A stretch of DNA of 11,874 bases from Ramicandelaber brevisporus (GCA_025201865.1 MU603027.1:2955-14828); one strand, 5' to 3'; shown: positions 1 to 8,430, counted from the first letter of the stretch. A program made the numbers and translations. Notes: generated by a model not told the origin, from the letters alone.

Positions 1-803
1 TTCTCCTCCTTGCTGAAATGGATGCGGTTTGGAATCTCGATGCGGTCACGAATCCAGTCACACTGAGCGCGGTTTGGAATGTGAGTGTATTCGACACCAA
101 TAGTACCGGAATAAGTGCTCTTCAAATGCTGGAGAATCTCGCCGAGAGTGAGCTCGGTTGTGCCACTGGCCGACTTAAAGTTGGGCAGAATGCCTGGGCC
201 GAGAGCAAACTTGCGCGACATGTCAGTCTCTGTGAAGCCGTAGTATTCTGGCTCAAGCTCGGACGCATTGCCCGCCTTCAGTGGAGTGTCCTCGATACCG
301 AGCGGGTCAAGAGCAGCCTTTTGATGTCCGCGAACTTGATAGGCACGGACCAGCAGCTGCACCTTGAGATGGTCCAAGACTGGGTCAGACTTGCCATTCT
401 CGAGCGACGATACCAGTGCTTCAGAGCCCATTGGCAATGCACCACCTCCAATTGAGGATGGAGCAGCAGCAAACGCGTCGCCAGGCTTGACACCAGAGCT
501 CACACCCTTGAAATATGCATTCCAAGAGGCGTGAACGGAGCTCGGGTCGTTGCGCCAGGCTGCATACATCTCTTCAACATATGTAGCAGCGGTACCATCC
601 ATGAAAGTGTCACGGCCGGCAGCGGCTTTTGAGGCAAGCGACGTGCCAAAGGCGCGACGACATTGCTGCTGCTGCTTCAGGAACGACGATCTGGCCGTGC
701 TTCTGTTGTTGGTGCTGGCGAGATACGACGAGGTTGGACGCGCCGTGAGAGCAGCGAGACGATGGCACGGCGATCTTGCGCCGAGCACACGAAGTAGCGA
801 CAT
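1..803 (-). CDS. KGD1: 2-oxoglutarate dehydrogenase E1 component, mitochondrial (N-terminal part; 3' end beyond the window)
   Basis: Thiamine-diphosphate-dependent E1 subunit of the 2-oxoglutarate dehydrogenase complex, which decarboxylates 2-oxoglutarate and passes succinyl to the E2 lipoyl group in the TCA cycle in the mitochondrial matrix. Reading the minus strand from ATG at 803-801 gives 267 codons plus two bases with no stop or intron. Residues 1-50 are rich in R, S, A and L with no acid and end in CRRAFGTS, a plausible matrix-protease presequence. Family landmarks follow: the E1 N-terminal helix motif at about 74-100 (YVEEMYAAWRNDPSSVHASW, then NAYFKG), VRAYQVRGHQKAALDPLG at about 152-169, and the stretch around YSGTIGVEYTHIPNRAQCDW (231-250) leading into the IRDRIE segment. 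Usual family length is about 1000 residues, so roughly the first quarter is here; the ThDP-binding and catalytic regions lie outside. The start has A at -3 (acaATG). Identification is secure; I relied on family recognition, not a search. Confidence 0.95.
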   Translation of the reverse strand, partial: MSLLRVLGARSPCHRLAALTARPTSSYLASTNNRSTARSSFLKQQQQCRRAFGTSLASKAAAGRDTFMDGTAATYVEEMYAAWRNDPSSVHASWNAYFKGVSSGVKPGDAFAAAPSSIGGGALPMGSEALVSSLENGKSDPVLDHLKVQLLVRAYQVRGHQKAALDPLGIEDTPLKAGNASELEPEYYGFTETDMSRKFALGPGILPNFKSASGTTELTLGEILQHLKSTYSGTIGVEYTHIPNRAQCDWIRDRIEIPNRIHFSKEE

Positions 804-842
804 TGTATTTGGAAAGGGTGACGGGTGAAGGAAGGGGGAGTT

Positions 843-866
843 GATAATAGATAGAGATAGTAGATA
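843..866. promoter_or_regulatory. Cluster of four GATA motifs just upstream of KGD1
   Basis: GATA occurs at 843-846, 850-853, 856-859 and 863-866, 40-63 bp before the KGD1 ATG. Fungal GATA factors bind such motifs at nitrogen-regulated genes. The array may equally be a short microsatellite in the transcribed leader, and only the first copy is GATAA. Confidence 0.25.
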
Positions 867-1178
867 GTGGAAGAGTAAGTTGCTCAGCGAGAGTCAGATG
901 AGAGGACAATCGTGGCAACAAGTTGCACCAGCCGATTCGTAAAACGCTGTTGGAGTTCCCTCCTCCCCCTTTCACTCGCTCGTTCGTTGCCAACCCAACA
1001 GCCCCATCCACCCACTGACGACGGCTCTTCACATTGGGGGAGAGGTGAATCACACAGTCATGTGTTCGCCAGAGGAGTCAATTCCCTCACTCACCGCGAT
1101 ATTGCAAGTTTGTGCGACTGTGAATATGTCAACTCATGCGTCGACTTTGATACCATCTTTCCTCCATCGTGGACTCGC

Positions 1179-1224
1179 TTCTGTTGTTGCTGCTGTTGTT
1201 GCTGTTGTTACTGCTTCTGCTGCA
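1179..1224 (-). repeat. CAA/CAG-rich tract in the KGD1 upstream region
   Basis: On the KGD1 sense strand this reads as mixed CAG, CAA and AAC triplets, including CAGCAACAACAG twice. It lies about 380-420 bp upstream of the start codon and could be leader or promoter. A similar tract lies upstream of the ammonium transporter on its own sense strand. Confidence 0.55.
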
Positions 1225-1302
1225 GTCGGTATTGAATAAACAAAACCAAAAATGAAATGGAAAACGGAAAACAATAAGGAAGTTCGTCACTCGTACGATG
1301 TC

Positions 1303-1379
1303 TCAGTACCATCCGGTTCGATGCACTACCACCAACTGAACTCGAACAGTCCACGCATGGTCAGTATCCGGATCGAACC
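1303..1379. repeat. Spaced repeat TCAGTA...TCCGG[T/A]TCGA with an 8-bp inverted component
   Basis: TCAGTA-cca-TCCGG-T-TCGAT (1303-1322) recurs as TCAGTA-TCCGG-A-TCGAA (1361-1377), 58 bp later and lacking three bases. GGTTCGAT (1315-1322) and ATCGAACC (1372-1379) also form an inverted pair with a 49-nt loop. The GGTTCGA pattern recalls a tRNA T-arm, but no acceptor, D or anticodon stem could be matched on either strand. Function unknown. Confidence 0.4.
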
Positions 1380-1783
1380 TTCCACGTAGTGACGTGTATC
1401 GGTATTTCCTTGCAAATGGAATCCAGCATCCAGGGCACGATGGCTTTCATTTGGATATTTTTTTGTTCTTAATGCCGATATAGACTCCTCTTCTTTTCTT
1501 TCATTGTTTCTAATAAGACTCAAGCAAACAACAGTCCCAAGCTTATTTTTTTGTAATTTTTTTGATGAGAGCTGATGTTTGTTTAGTGCCGCCGTTCGCT
1601 GAGTTTCTGGTTTGTAAGATCGGCCCTCAAAAAGCATATACCGTTAAATTAAGAAAACAATGGGAGCGAATGCCAACTGCACGTGGGCATTTCATGGGCA
1701 AAGAAAAAATAATCGTCGCGTCACACAACCAAGGTGCGACCTTATACACTAGCAGTCCGCAACCGGAAGTACACTCGGGATAT

Positions 1784-1838
1784 AGAGAAAGGGAGAGAAA
1801 GGGAGAGAGAATGGGAGAGAGAGCGGGAGAGGAGGGGC
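1784..1838 (+). repeat. Polypurine GGGAGAGA minisatellite-like tract
   Basis: Almost pure purine, broken by T at 1812 and C at 1823. GGGAGAGA-type units begin at 1791, 1801, 1813 and 1825 (GGGAGAGG), a period of 10-12 bp. Confidence 0.6.
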
Positions 1839-1879
1839 TTTCTTTGTTGTTCGCCGTCATCGTCGTCAATGGGTGAGAG

Positions 1880-1914
1880 GAGAAGAAGAAGAAGAAGAAG
1901 AAGAAGAAGAAAAG
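1880..1914 (+). repeat. (GAA)n microsatellite
   Basis: Ten uninterrupted GAA triplets at 1882-1911, followed by an AAGG purine run. Frame shadows of this tract give poly-R, poly-E or poly-K and, on the other strand, poly-L, poly-S or poly-F peptides that should not be taken as genes. Confidence 0.75.
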
Positions 1915-2349
1915 GAAGCGGGAGATAGATCAAAACTCTCCACCGCGCGGTGGACACTAATCCGACTGATCGCGTGAGTAATCCACAAGCAGCGGCCGAT
2001 ATCTTCTTGCACATACACAATCTCTTCACAAGAAGGAAAGCCTCTCCCTTCCCCACTGCCGTACAAATACAAATAATCACAGCTCCTTTGCCTTGAGCGA
2101 CTGCCCTTCATCATACCATCTCGCTGTTTCCTTTGCTCGCACGCTAACCATCTTTATTAAAAACCGGGGACACCTACCCAGACTACTCTCGTATCCACCC
2201 TCTCTCCTGCTCATCAAGCCCGGAACTGCTGTACGTCCTTCGATTCGCGTTGCACCATCGTGCCCATCAGTTCCTGACTCGTCGCCATTCTACTGTAATT
2301 ACAGCAGCGACTGTCGCATTCTCTGTCTTTGTTTTCGCCATCCTTCGGT

Positions 2350-2382
2350 TTCTCTTTCTCTCTCTCTCTCTTTTTTTTTTTT
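2350..2382 (+). repeat. TC repeat followed by an oligo-T run
   Basis: Seven TC dinucleotides (2357-2370) are followed by twelve T. TC-rich plus-strand tracts are common in fungal promoters and leaders; this one is about 350-380 bp upstream of the Q-rich start codon. TTTATATCC follows at about 2388 and is a weak TATA candidate. Confidence 0.5.
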
Positions 2383-2660
2383 ACTTTTTATATCCATTGA
2401 CGGCTGTTCCGTTTATCTTTGTGAACCAGGCATTCAAATATTTAATATCCCGAAGTTGAAGATCTTCTCGCCGGAATTCCAACGCACAACTGCCACCCGC
2501 CGTGTCGATCAGCCCTACAAATTTGTTTTTGTTTTTGCCGTTTTTGCTTTGAACATAATCCAATCGTCATCTCTCCCATCGTTCACTGTGTAGCCACAGC
2601 CCTGGTACTGTTGCCCTCGTCTTGTTTGCCATCCACACTTCCGCCCCTCCCGTTCCCTCA

Positions 2661-2723
2661 CCTTTTTGTTTTTTTATTTTTCCCTATTGTTTCGTTCGTC
2701 TTTGCTATTCCTTCTTGATACAG
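2661..2723 (+). promoter_or_regulatory. Possible 3' splice site of a leader intron before the Q-rich gene
   Basis: A long pyrimidine-rich tract ends in TTGATACAG at 2723, six bases before ATG 2730, with CTCAC at 2656-2660 as a weak branch-point candidate. Possible 5' splice sites are GTACGT at 2231 and GTGAGT at 1974. The acceptor resemblance is visible; a leader intron is inference, and pyrimidine-rich fungal leaders can look the same. Confidence 0.3.
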
Positions 2724-2729
2724 ATAGAC

Positions 2730-3391
2730 ATGAGTAACATTGCCAACAACGAAGTCGCTGCAGTTGACAGCATCGGTCGTAGTGGTGGTGGTGGTGGTGG
2801 TGGCGATCGCAGCAAATACTGGTGGCTTCAACTGCCGCCAGAAATGATGACTTCGTCCTCAGCTTCGCAGTCGGTCGCTCACAATGGTGTAGGAGGAGGT
2901 GTAGGAGGAGGAGGTTCCCCTTTGACTCCGCCGTCGTCATTTGTGTCACAGTCAAACGGTGTTGCAGGCAGCGGTGTGGCTAGCAAGCGAGTCTCTGCTC
3001 AAGCGGGCGATTATTTCTCGAGCACAGCTGTCTCTCGTCAGTCTTCAGTATCGTCTGCTGACAGTGGAGTCATTCCTCGCCCATCTGCTATTGCACTAGC
3101 AATTGCTGCTGCCGCTGCTGCCGCTGCTGCTGCTAACTCTTCTTCTACTTCAGGGTCCTCGAGGACCGCTGTCACTGGTACCACTAGTGCTGCTGTTAAT
3201 GAGACTGATGGCGTTATCAATAGTAGAGGAGTGGGTCCCAGTGATGTCAATGCACAGCAGCAACGGCCTCAACTGGTTCCTTCCGTTCCTGCGACCAATC
3301 CCTCGATGACTGGCACGAGTAGCAACGTGGGCCACACTTCCGTGACTGGCACCAGCAGTCACATATCTGACACTTCGATGGCAATAACTGA

Positions 3392-3428
<37 letters not shown>

Positions 3429-6290
3429 GCAGCCAAGCCCTCGTGGTACCTTGAACGACCGGATATTAACACACGCATTTCACTCCAACTTGCAAAGCTT
3501 GGTCTCTCCGATGATACAACTTCTGGAAGTAACAATGCCACCGCAAACACAACAGCTCGCGAACTTCTTCAACACCTCAAGACACTTATACACTCCCAAC
3601 CTACAACAGAAGTAACTGACAACGGTAACCCAACCCCAACCACTCCATCTGTGAAGCACCAACAGTCGCATTTACAGCCACCTGCAGTCACCTCTACCAC
3701 CACCACAACCGCAGCAGCAACAGCTCCTATTACACCAGTCACACCTCATCACCTGGTTACCCACAAGCGTTCACCTTCTGCTACTGCCGCCACTGCCGTC
3801 ACTGCCACCGACAATAACAACGACTCTGAATCATCAACAATGCCGGCACTCCAGACTCAGCGCAGCCATGGTAATGTGAACACGACTGCCCGCGTTCCCA
3901 TCTATTCAAGCCGCGCGCGTCGTCTCACCAGTGCCAGCACACAGTCATCATCAACTGTCAGTGGTGCATTCCACACAGCCATTGCAGCAGCTGCTGCCGC
4001 CAATGTTGGTAACCGTCGCTCCATCGGCACACTACATGACATTCTTGGTGATATACCAGCACACGAGATGTCGATGCTCGAAGACATGCTGTCAACCATT
4101 GTCGGCGAGACGAGTGCCTTGAGTGAACCAAGCCATATTTTGCCACAATCTCACGTGATGGCAAACAGCAGCAGCAATGGCAGCGGTCAGAGCCGCAGTG
4201 GCCAAGAGTTCTCAATTCACACTTCGACATTTGGAGGCGATTCCAGTGGTCTCGACAGTGGATATCAGTCGGTGGCGCTGCCTCGTGACGAGCTGACTGA
4301 AGATGAATTGCAGCAGCAGATTGCACAATTTGTTGACATGCCATTGCCACAGCCGCCGTCTCCAGAACAGCAGCTCCAGGTTCAGATGCAGCACCTTCAG
4401 CTTCAGCATGCCATTCAGCAACAGCAGCAACAGCAGCAACAGCAGCAACAGCAACACTCACAGCAACAGTCACAACAACATCCACAGATTATGTACGGTC
4501 GTGGTCACCCTGGTGCCAGCGTTCTGCCACCGCCAGTGCTTCGCTCGCCAGTCAATGAGATTTCGTATCACACTCAGCCGCTCCCCGGCCATGCTCAGGC
4601 ACAACTTCAGCGCCAGCATTCAGCAGCATCATCAGCCCAGCCATCGCCATACACACGCGGTGCCATGTACATGACGCCGCCGCAGCCACAACTAAACTCG
4701 CCATCTGGCACAATTCCTCTTGCAACAGCATCCATCGCATCAATGCATCCATCTCCAGCCGTCCACCATCTTCCTCCTCACCAACAGCAACAGCAGCAAT
4801 CGCATCCATCCAGTGGCACTTTGACATATGGTAGTCCAACTATTACTCACGATACAAGCCTTCAGGCGCAGCAAATTTACTACCAGCAGCAGCTTCTTCT
4901 CCACCAGCAAGCTCAATTAGATCAGCTGCAGGCTCAGCTCAACTTGCAGGGCAGACATCTTGCCAGTTCTATTGCCGGCACCGACTCTATGGTCAGCGGT
5001 GGTCTGAGCCAAGCGAGTGATCATGGCAGTGGCAACGGCAACGGCAGCGGCAGCTTTAATGGCCCCAGCGGCGATGCTGGATACGAGAACACTCCAATTT
5101 CTCCATCGTCCATTCTTGGTCACAATGGCGCGCTTGCATCGCACGGCAATGGCGGCAGTTACTCAGCACCCATTCACCCACAGTATCACCAGCTTCACCA
5201 GCTTCAACAACAGCAGCAACAGCAACAACAGCCAATGGTGTCACCGTTACCTGCTCAGCAGTTTTCGTCGTATCCATGGATGGAAGCACATTCTCCAAAG
5301 CCCGATACTCATCAACACCAGCATCAGGTTGTTCACATATCCAAGACTGCAACGCCGTCTGTTATCTCACGCACGACCGTTGGCACATTTGGTGGTGGCA
5401 ATGGAACTGCTGACCATACTCCAGTTAGTCGTGCTGCAATTGGTGTTGGTGGTGGTGCAGGAGTGATGCCTAGCTTCCTTTCTCTGAGTCACAGTGAGAA
5501 TGAGTCTGAATACAGCTGGTCTGGTGCCAACGGCAACTGCTTTGTCGAGCCCCCACTTGTTCCAACCGCTGTTCCTCGCGTTGGCAAACGTCGTTACATC
5601 TTCAACAACCGCTCCAAGCAAGAGCCTGATACAGTCGACGTTCTGATTGAAATGTCGCATGGCTCTAAGAAGCAGAAGCTGCCCATTTACGAAGAAAGTC
5701 GCTTGATCAAGAAGAATGTCGATGCCACATCTCCAACCGCTGCGTCAACATCAGCAGGAGCAGCGGCAGCATCATCCGCTGGCAGCAAGCGATATCAACG
5801 TGTGATTCGCATCTCCTCAACTATTAACAGCCTCATCCGTCCCGCCACTCCCGTCAGCCCCAGTTCCAGCTCCCGCTCCTCGCTGTGGCACGTTATTCTC
5901 GAAAAGACTGGCACATCTCTTGCTTACATCTTTGAGTGTCACACAACAACACCACCCGAGGATTTGCAAGGTGGCCGCACAGTCCGCTTAGAGCCATCGT
6001 ATGGCAACACTGAAAACACCTATGGGTTCCAGTTTGGTCATCGTCGCTATAGATGGCAGTCACTGTCATACCACACAATTCGCGCCAATATTGTGTGCAC
6101 TGATGTGGAAAGCGGGAAAACGGTGGCTACGTTTATTCCGGCTTCGGCATTCAAGCGTGGAAGATATGGAGAGGTGGAAATTGAGCTGAACCAAGTGGAC
6201 AGCGATGAGTTTGAGAGATTCTTGGTGTTTTGTGCAAGAGTTTTGGCGATTGATGACGACATGACTCGGAATGCTAAAGCATCAAAGTAA
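2730..6290 (+). CDS. Large Q/S/T/A-rich disordered protein with a compact C-terminal domain; function unknown
   Basis: 1186 residues from ATG 2730 (G at -3). The open frame reaches back to 2622, but no earlier ATG exists and the added residues come from a pyrimidine tract. Low complexity dominates: G19-25, A126-135, an AT-repeat at 222-235, Q563-575 with HSQQQSQQH after it, Q685-690 and Q826-834. About twenty S/T-P sites (for example TPISPSS near 788, TPVSPSS near 1040) suggest proline-directed kinase targets. Less disordered islands lie at about 237-290 (WYLERPDINTRISLQLAKLG onward, helix-like), 429-459 and 519-537. KKQK (980-983) and KRR (953-955) could act as nuclear signals. Residues 1050-1178 look folded: SLWHVILEKT, YGFQFGHRRYRWQS, IVCTD..SGKTVATF, FLVFCARVLAIDDDM. 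The alternating strands with RYRW and VATF faintly recall the tubby C-terminal/LURP-one/DUF6593-like fold; this is a guess. A transcription or signalling regulator is plausible. The gene is certain, the function is not. Confidence 0.85.
3105..3134 (+). repeat. GCN (polyalanine) repeat in the Q-rich gene
   Basis: Ten alanine codons, mixed GCT and GCC, encoding residues 126-135. The mixture of synonymous codons argues for retained protein sequence and against recent pure-triplet slippage. Confidence 0.7.
3303..3374 (+). repeat. In-frame 36-bp tandem duplication (12-residue unit)
   Basis: Unit one (3303-3338) encodes SMTGTSSNVGHT and unit two (3339-3374) encodes SVTGTSSHISDT; SM starts a third partial unit. 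The two share eight of twelve residues and much of their DNA, for example GTGACTGGCACCAGC against ATGACTGGCACGAGT. Confidence 0.65.
4416..4454 (+). repeat. CAG/CAA polyglutamine tract
   Basis: Thirteen glutamine codons in a CAG-CAG-CAA-like interspersed pattern (residues 563-575), followed by more Q with H and S to about 4484. Shorter Q tracts are at 4782-4799 and 5205-5231. CAA interruptions usually limit slippage. Confidence 0.8.
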
Positions 6291-6549
6291 ATCATCAACC
6301 CAAACACAGCTTCTTTTCTTTTCTTTTTCTTATACTTATACTTTTACTTTACTCTAATTCACTTTACTCTGGTCTTTCATTCTTATAATAATCAATTCTT
6401 TGGTTCTTTTTCTTTTAGTATTGTTCTTTTTTGAATAAAATGTACTTGATTGTTATTGAATAACTCAAAAGAATTAACGCTAAAGAGGAAATGTATATCA
6501 AACAAACAAACTGGAGTAAAATAAGATAGTAAAATAAAGTAAAGTGTAT
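6291..6549 (+). terminator. Shared 3' region of two convergent genes, with AATAAA signals
   Basis: The Q-rich gene (plus) and the ammonium transporter (minus) end face to face 259 bp apart in T-rich then A-rich DNA. AATAAA occurs on the plus strand at 6434-6439 (about 145 bp past the Q-rich stop) and at 6533-6538. No TTTATT, which would give a minus-strand AATAAA, is seen here, so the transporter must use a variant signal or end further left, inside the Q-rich gene. Overlapping 3' ends are possible. Confidence 0.5.
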
Positions 6550-8193
6550 TTAACGAGAGGAGGGTCCGGATGAAGGGTCATCATGTGCTACGACAACTCT
6601 TCTAAACGATGCCAGGCTAATCGCATCACTGCCATCTCCCATATCACCAGCGATAATGCTGCTTGCTCGTGATCTTCCAGCCCGATTCTGCATTTGCTGA
6701 GATCCGGCTTCCTTCGATATTGGCTCGAATCCAATGCTGCTGCCGTAGTCGCTAATCACAGTCTTGCTTGCTTCCTCACCTTCTTGTCCGGCAAAGCTTG
6801 TGCCATTGTGTTCAATGTGTGGCAGCGCCAAGTACGCAGTTTCGCCCAGCTCGGCCAAATCCAGACCCAGCAACTCTGCATCCTCCGAAGCGCGAATACT
6901 CACGCCGGGAATGTGATCCATCAGGAACAGAATTGCGTGCGTGGCAACAAATGACCAGCCCATACCTGCAAACGACGCCGCCAGTTGGTACGGAACCTGC
7001 ATCCAGTGACCGTCGAGCCATCCGCCCTTGATGACAGTGACGCCGTCGAGTGCAGCAATCGACTGCTGTGCAAACACTCCCGTCAAGATGGAGCCAACCA
7101 AGCCGCCAACACCGTGGACTGCAAACACATCGAGCGCATCATCATACCGTAAGACATGCTTGAGATGGATCGCATAATGGCAGCAGAGACCACTGACAAA
7201 TCCAATGGCAATTGAGCTGGCTGGGCTCACAAATCCAGCAGCCGGCGTGATTCCCACCAAGCCAGCAATTACGCCTGAGCAGAATCCAAGCATCGACAGC
7301 TTCTTTTCATATCTAAAGTCCAGCAGCACCCAGGTCAGACCGGCGGTGGCTGCCGATAAACAGGAAACAACGCAGGCCATAACTGCACGAACGTTTGCAG
7401 CAAGTGCGGAGCCGCCGTTGAATCCGAACCATCCAAACCACAGCAGGGAAGTTCCCAGAACGACGTTGGACATGTTATGAGGCACATTCTTTTCACCGCC
7501 GCTGGAGCGTCCAAATGCAAAGCCTTGACGAATGCCAACAGCCTGCGCATATGCCAATGCCGCAACACCACTGGAGATGTGAACGGGCAAGCCACCTGCA
7601 AAGTCCAAACTCTCAAGCTTGAATGCCCATCCCATCGGGTTCCATGTCCAATACGCGATGAAATCGTACACAACTGTTGTCCACAAGAGTACGAACACAG
7701 CCGTTGGGATCAGCCGACCGCGCTCAGCTGCCGCTCCGACTGCCAGAGCCGGGGTTATAGCCGCAAACATGCCTTGGTAAATGCAGAACAGAATGTCTGG
7801 AATCTTTGCGCTGCCAATGGACGGATCTGCCATAATGTGACGCAAAAACGCATTGTCAAAGTTGCCAATCAAGCCGCTCGTTGAAGACTTGCTGAAGACA
7901 AAGCTGTATCCAAAACAGAACCACTGCACAAGAGTGATGGCGACGGACATGCAGGAGAGCATCATGAGAGACAGGGCATTTTTGGAACGAGCCAGGCCGC
8001 TGTAGAAATAGCCGACGGCGGGAATCATGAGAAAGACGAGCGAGGTGCTGAAGAGAATGAAACCGAGGTCACCTGCTGCGTAGCTGGGTACCGAGCCGTC
8101 CGAAGAGGCGCTGGTGGTTTCGTTCGAAGTGGTGGAAGCATCGTAGACGACTTTGTGGAGAAAGTGTCCTGCAGCGTTGGTGATTGCAGGCAT
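6550..8193 (-). CDS. Ammonium transporter, Mep2/AmtB type (AMT/MEP/Rh family)
   Basis: Plasma-membrane ammonium permease of 547 residues from ATG 8193 (A at -3); the frame continues to 8250 without an earlier ATG. The N-terminal outside segment (1-42) carries an N-glycosylation sequon at N24. Eleven membrane segments fit between about 43 and 430. Pore residues by alignment to E. coli AmtB: D197 (D160) and H205 (first twin-His, H168) in DFAGGLPVH, H360 (second twin-His) in DVFAVHGVGG, F143 and F258 (phenylalanine gate F107 and F215), W184 (W148), S262 (S219). Yeast Mep1 and Mep3 carry Glu at the first His position, so histidine here puts this in the Mep2-like class associated with high-affinity uptake and sensing. 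The conserved tail GVSIRASEDAELLGLDLAEL (430-449) and GETAY precede about 90 polar residues with SRASS (508-512), a possible kinase site. Pore and tail motifs are intact and the length is normal. An exact orthologue name is not assigned. Confidence 0.97.
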   Translation of the reverse strand: MPAITNAAGHFLHKVVYDASTTSNETTSASSDGSVPSYAAGDLGFILFSTSLVFLMIPAVGYFYSGLARSKNALSLMMLSCMSVAITLVQWFCFGYSFVFSKSSTSGLIGNFDNAFLRHIMADPSIGSAKIPDILFCIYQGMFAAITPALAVGAAAERGRLIPTAVFVLLWTTVVYDFIAYWTWNPMGWAFKLESLDFAGGLPVHISSGVAALAYAQAVGIRQGFAFGRSSGGEKNVPHNMSNVVLGTSLLWFGWFGFNGGSALAANVRAVMACVVSCLSAATAGLTWVLLDFRYEKKLSMLGFCSGVIAGLVGITPAAGFVSPASSIAIGFVSGLCCHYAIHLKHVLRYDDALDVFAVHGVGGLVGSILTGVFAQQSIAALDGVTVIKGGWLDGHWMQVPYQLAASFAGMGWSFVATHAILFLMDHIPGVSIRASEDAELLGLDLAELGETAYLALPHIEHNGTSFAGQEGEEASKTVISDYGSSIGFEPISKEAGSQQMQNRAGRSRASSIIAGDMGDGSDAISLASFRRVVVAHDDPSSGPSSR

Positions 8194-8403
8194 TGTAATA
8201 ATGAACAGAAAAGAAAGGGGAGGAAAATGATACAACAATGGCAGAGTCAAATATTAATGGCTTTCTTTGGTGGTAAGCGAGCGAGCGAACGAACGTGCGC
8301 TTGTGTGTGTCTACTCGTGTGAGTGTGTTTGTGCGTGTGATGCTTTTGGTACGACCGAAGCAACATGGAAGCGAACGAAAGCAACGCAACGGATGGAGAG
8401 GGA

Positions 8404-8409
8404 TATATA
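8404..8409 (-). promoter_or_regulatory. TATA-like box of the ammonium transporter gene
   Basis: TATATA in GGATATATACATG, about 211 bp upstream of the transporter ATG. Placement fits a leader of roughly 180 nt, but no start site can be read from sequence. Confidence 0.35.
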
Positions 8410-8430
8410 CATGCACACCGGAAGGGTCGT

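Larger units (their letters stand above)
804..2729. other. Divergent intergenic region between KGD1 and the Q-rich gene
   Basis: About 1.9 kb separating two divergent genes; it should hold both promoters and leaders. Several open frames of 60-166 codons exist on both strands, but most start at TTG or GTG, are dominated by simple sequence (runs of L/S/F/R from CT, GA and GAA tracts) and resemble no family I know, so none is called. Visible content: a GATA cluster near the KGD1 start, a CAA/CAG tract, a spaced TCAGTA/TCCGG repeat near 1303-1379, AT-rich DNA around 1450-1570, two polypurine tracts (1784-1838, 1880-1914), a TC/T tract (2350-2382), and a pyrimidine tract ending in CAG just before the Q-rich start codon. 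No tRNA fold could be built here. Confidence 0.6.

Noticed and set aside
18-493. Plus- and minus-strand frames overlapping the left edge (18-455 plus, 278-493 minus)
   Set aside because: They are out-of-frame shadows of KGD1, whose minus-strand frame gives clear family motifs across 1-803.
610-1235. Frames at 610-1053 minus, 912-1235 plus and 1045-1239 plus
   Set aside because: They overlap the KGD1 start or leader, several begin at non-ATG codons, and the plus frames end in poly-C or poly-V/A peptides from the CTG/TTG tract.
1315-1379. tRNA gene suggested by GGTTCGAT motifs and a CAGTTGGTGG D-arm-like string on the minus strand
   Set aside because: No 7-bp acceptor stem, anticodon stem or correctly spaced T-arm could be paired in either orientation.
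1326-1637. Minus-strand ATG frame of 103 codons
   Set aside because: K/N/E-rich and unlike any family; it runs through AT-rich DNA and the spaced repeat. It cannot be excluded as a small gene, but nothing supports it.
2093-2593. Plus-strand frame of 166 codons
   Set aside because: Starts at TTG and is largely translated TC/T simple sequence; it lies in the presumed promoter or leader of the Q-rich gene.
3958-5352. Minus-strand and frame-shifted plus frames within the Q-rich gene
   Set aside because: Poly-L, poly-S, poly-N and poly-V/A strings from CAG/CAA repeats read in other frames.
6694-7884. Plus-strand frames opposite the ammonium transporter
   Set aside because: Shadows of a clear transporter coding sequence.
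1-8193. KGD1 and the ammonium transporter as a carbon/nitrogen gene cluster
   Set aside because: They are over 5 kb apart with an unrelated, oppositely oriented gene between them; only shared GATA-type motifs hint at a link.
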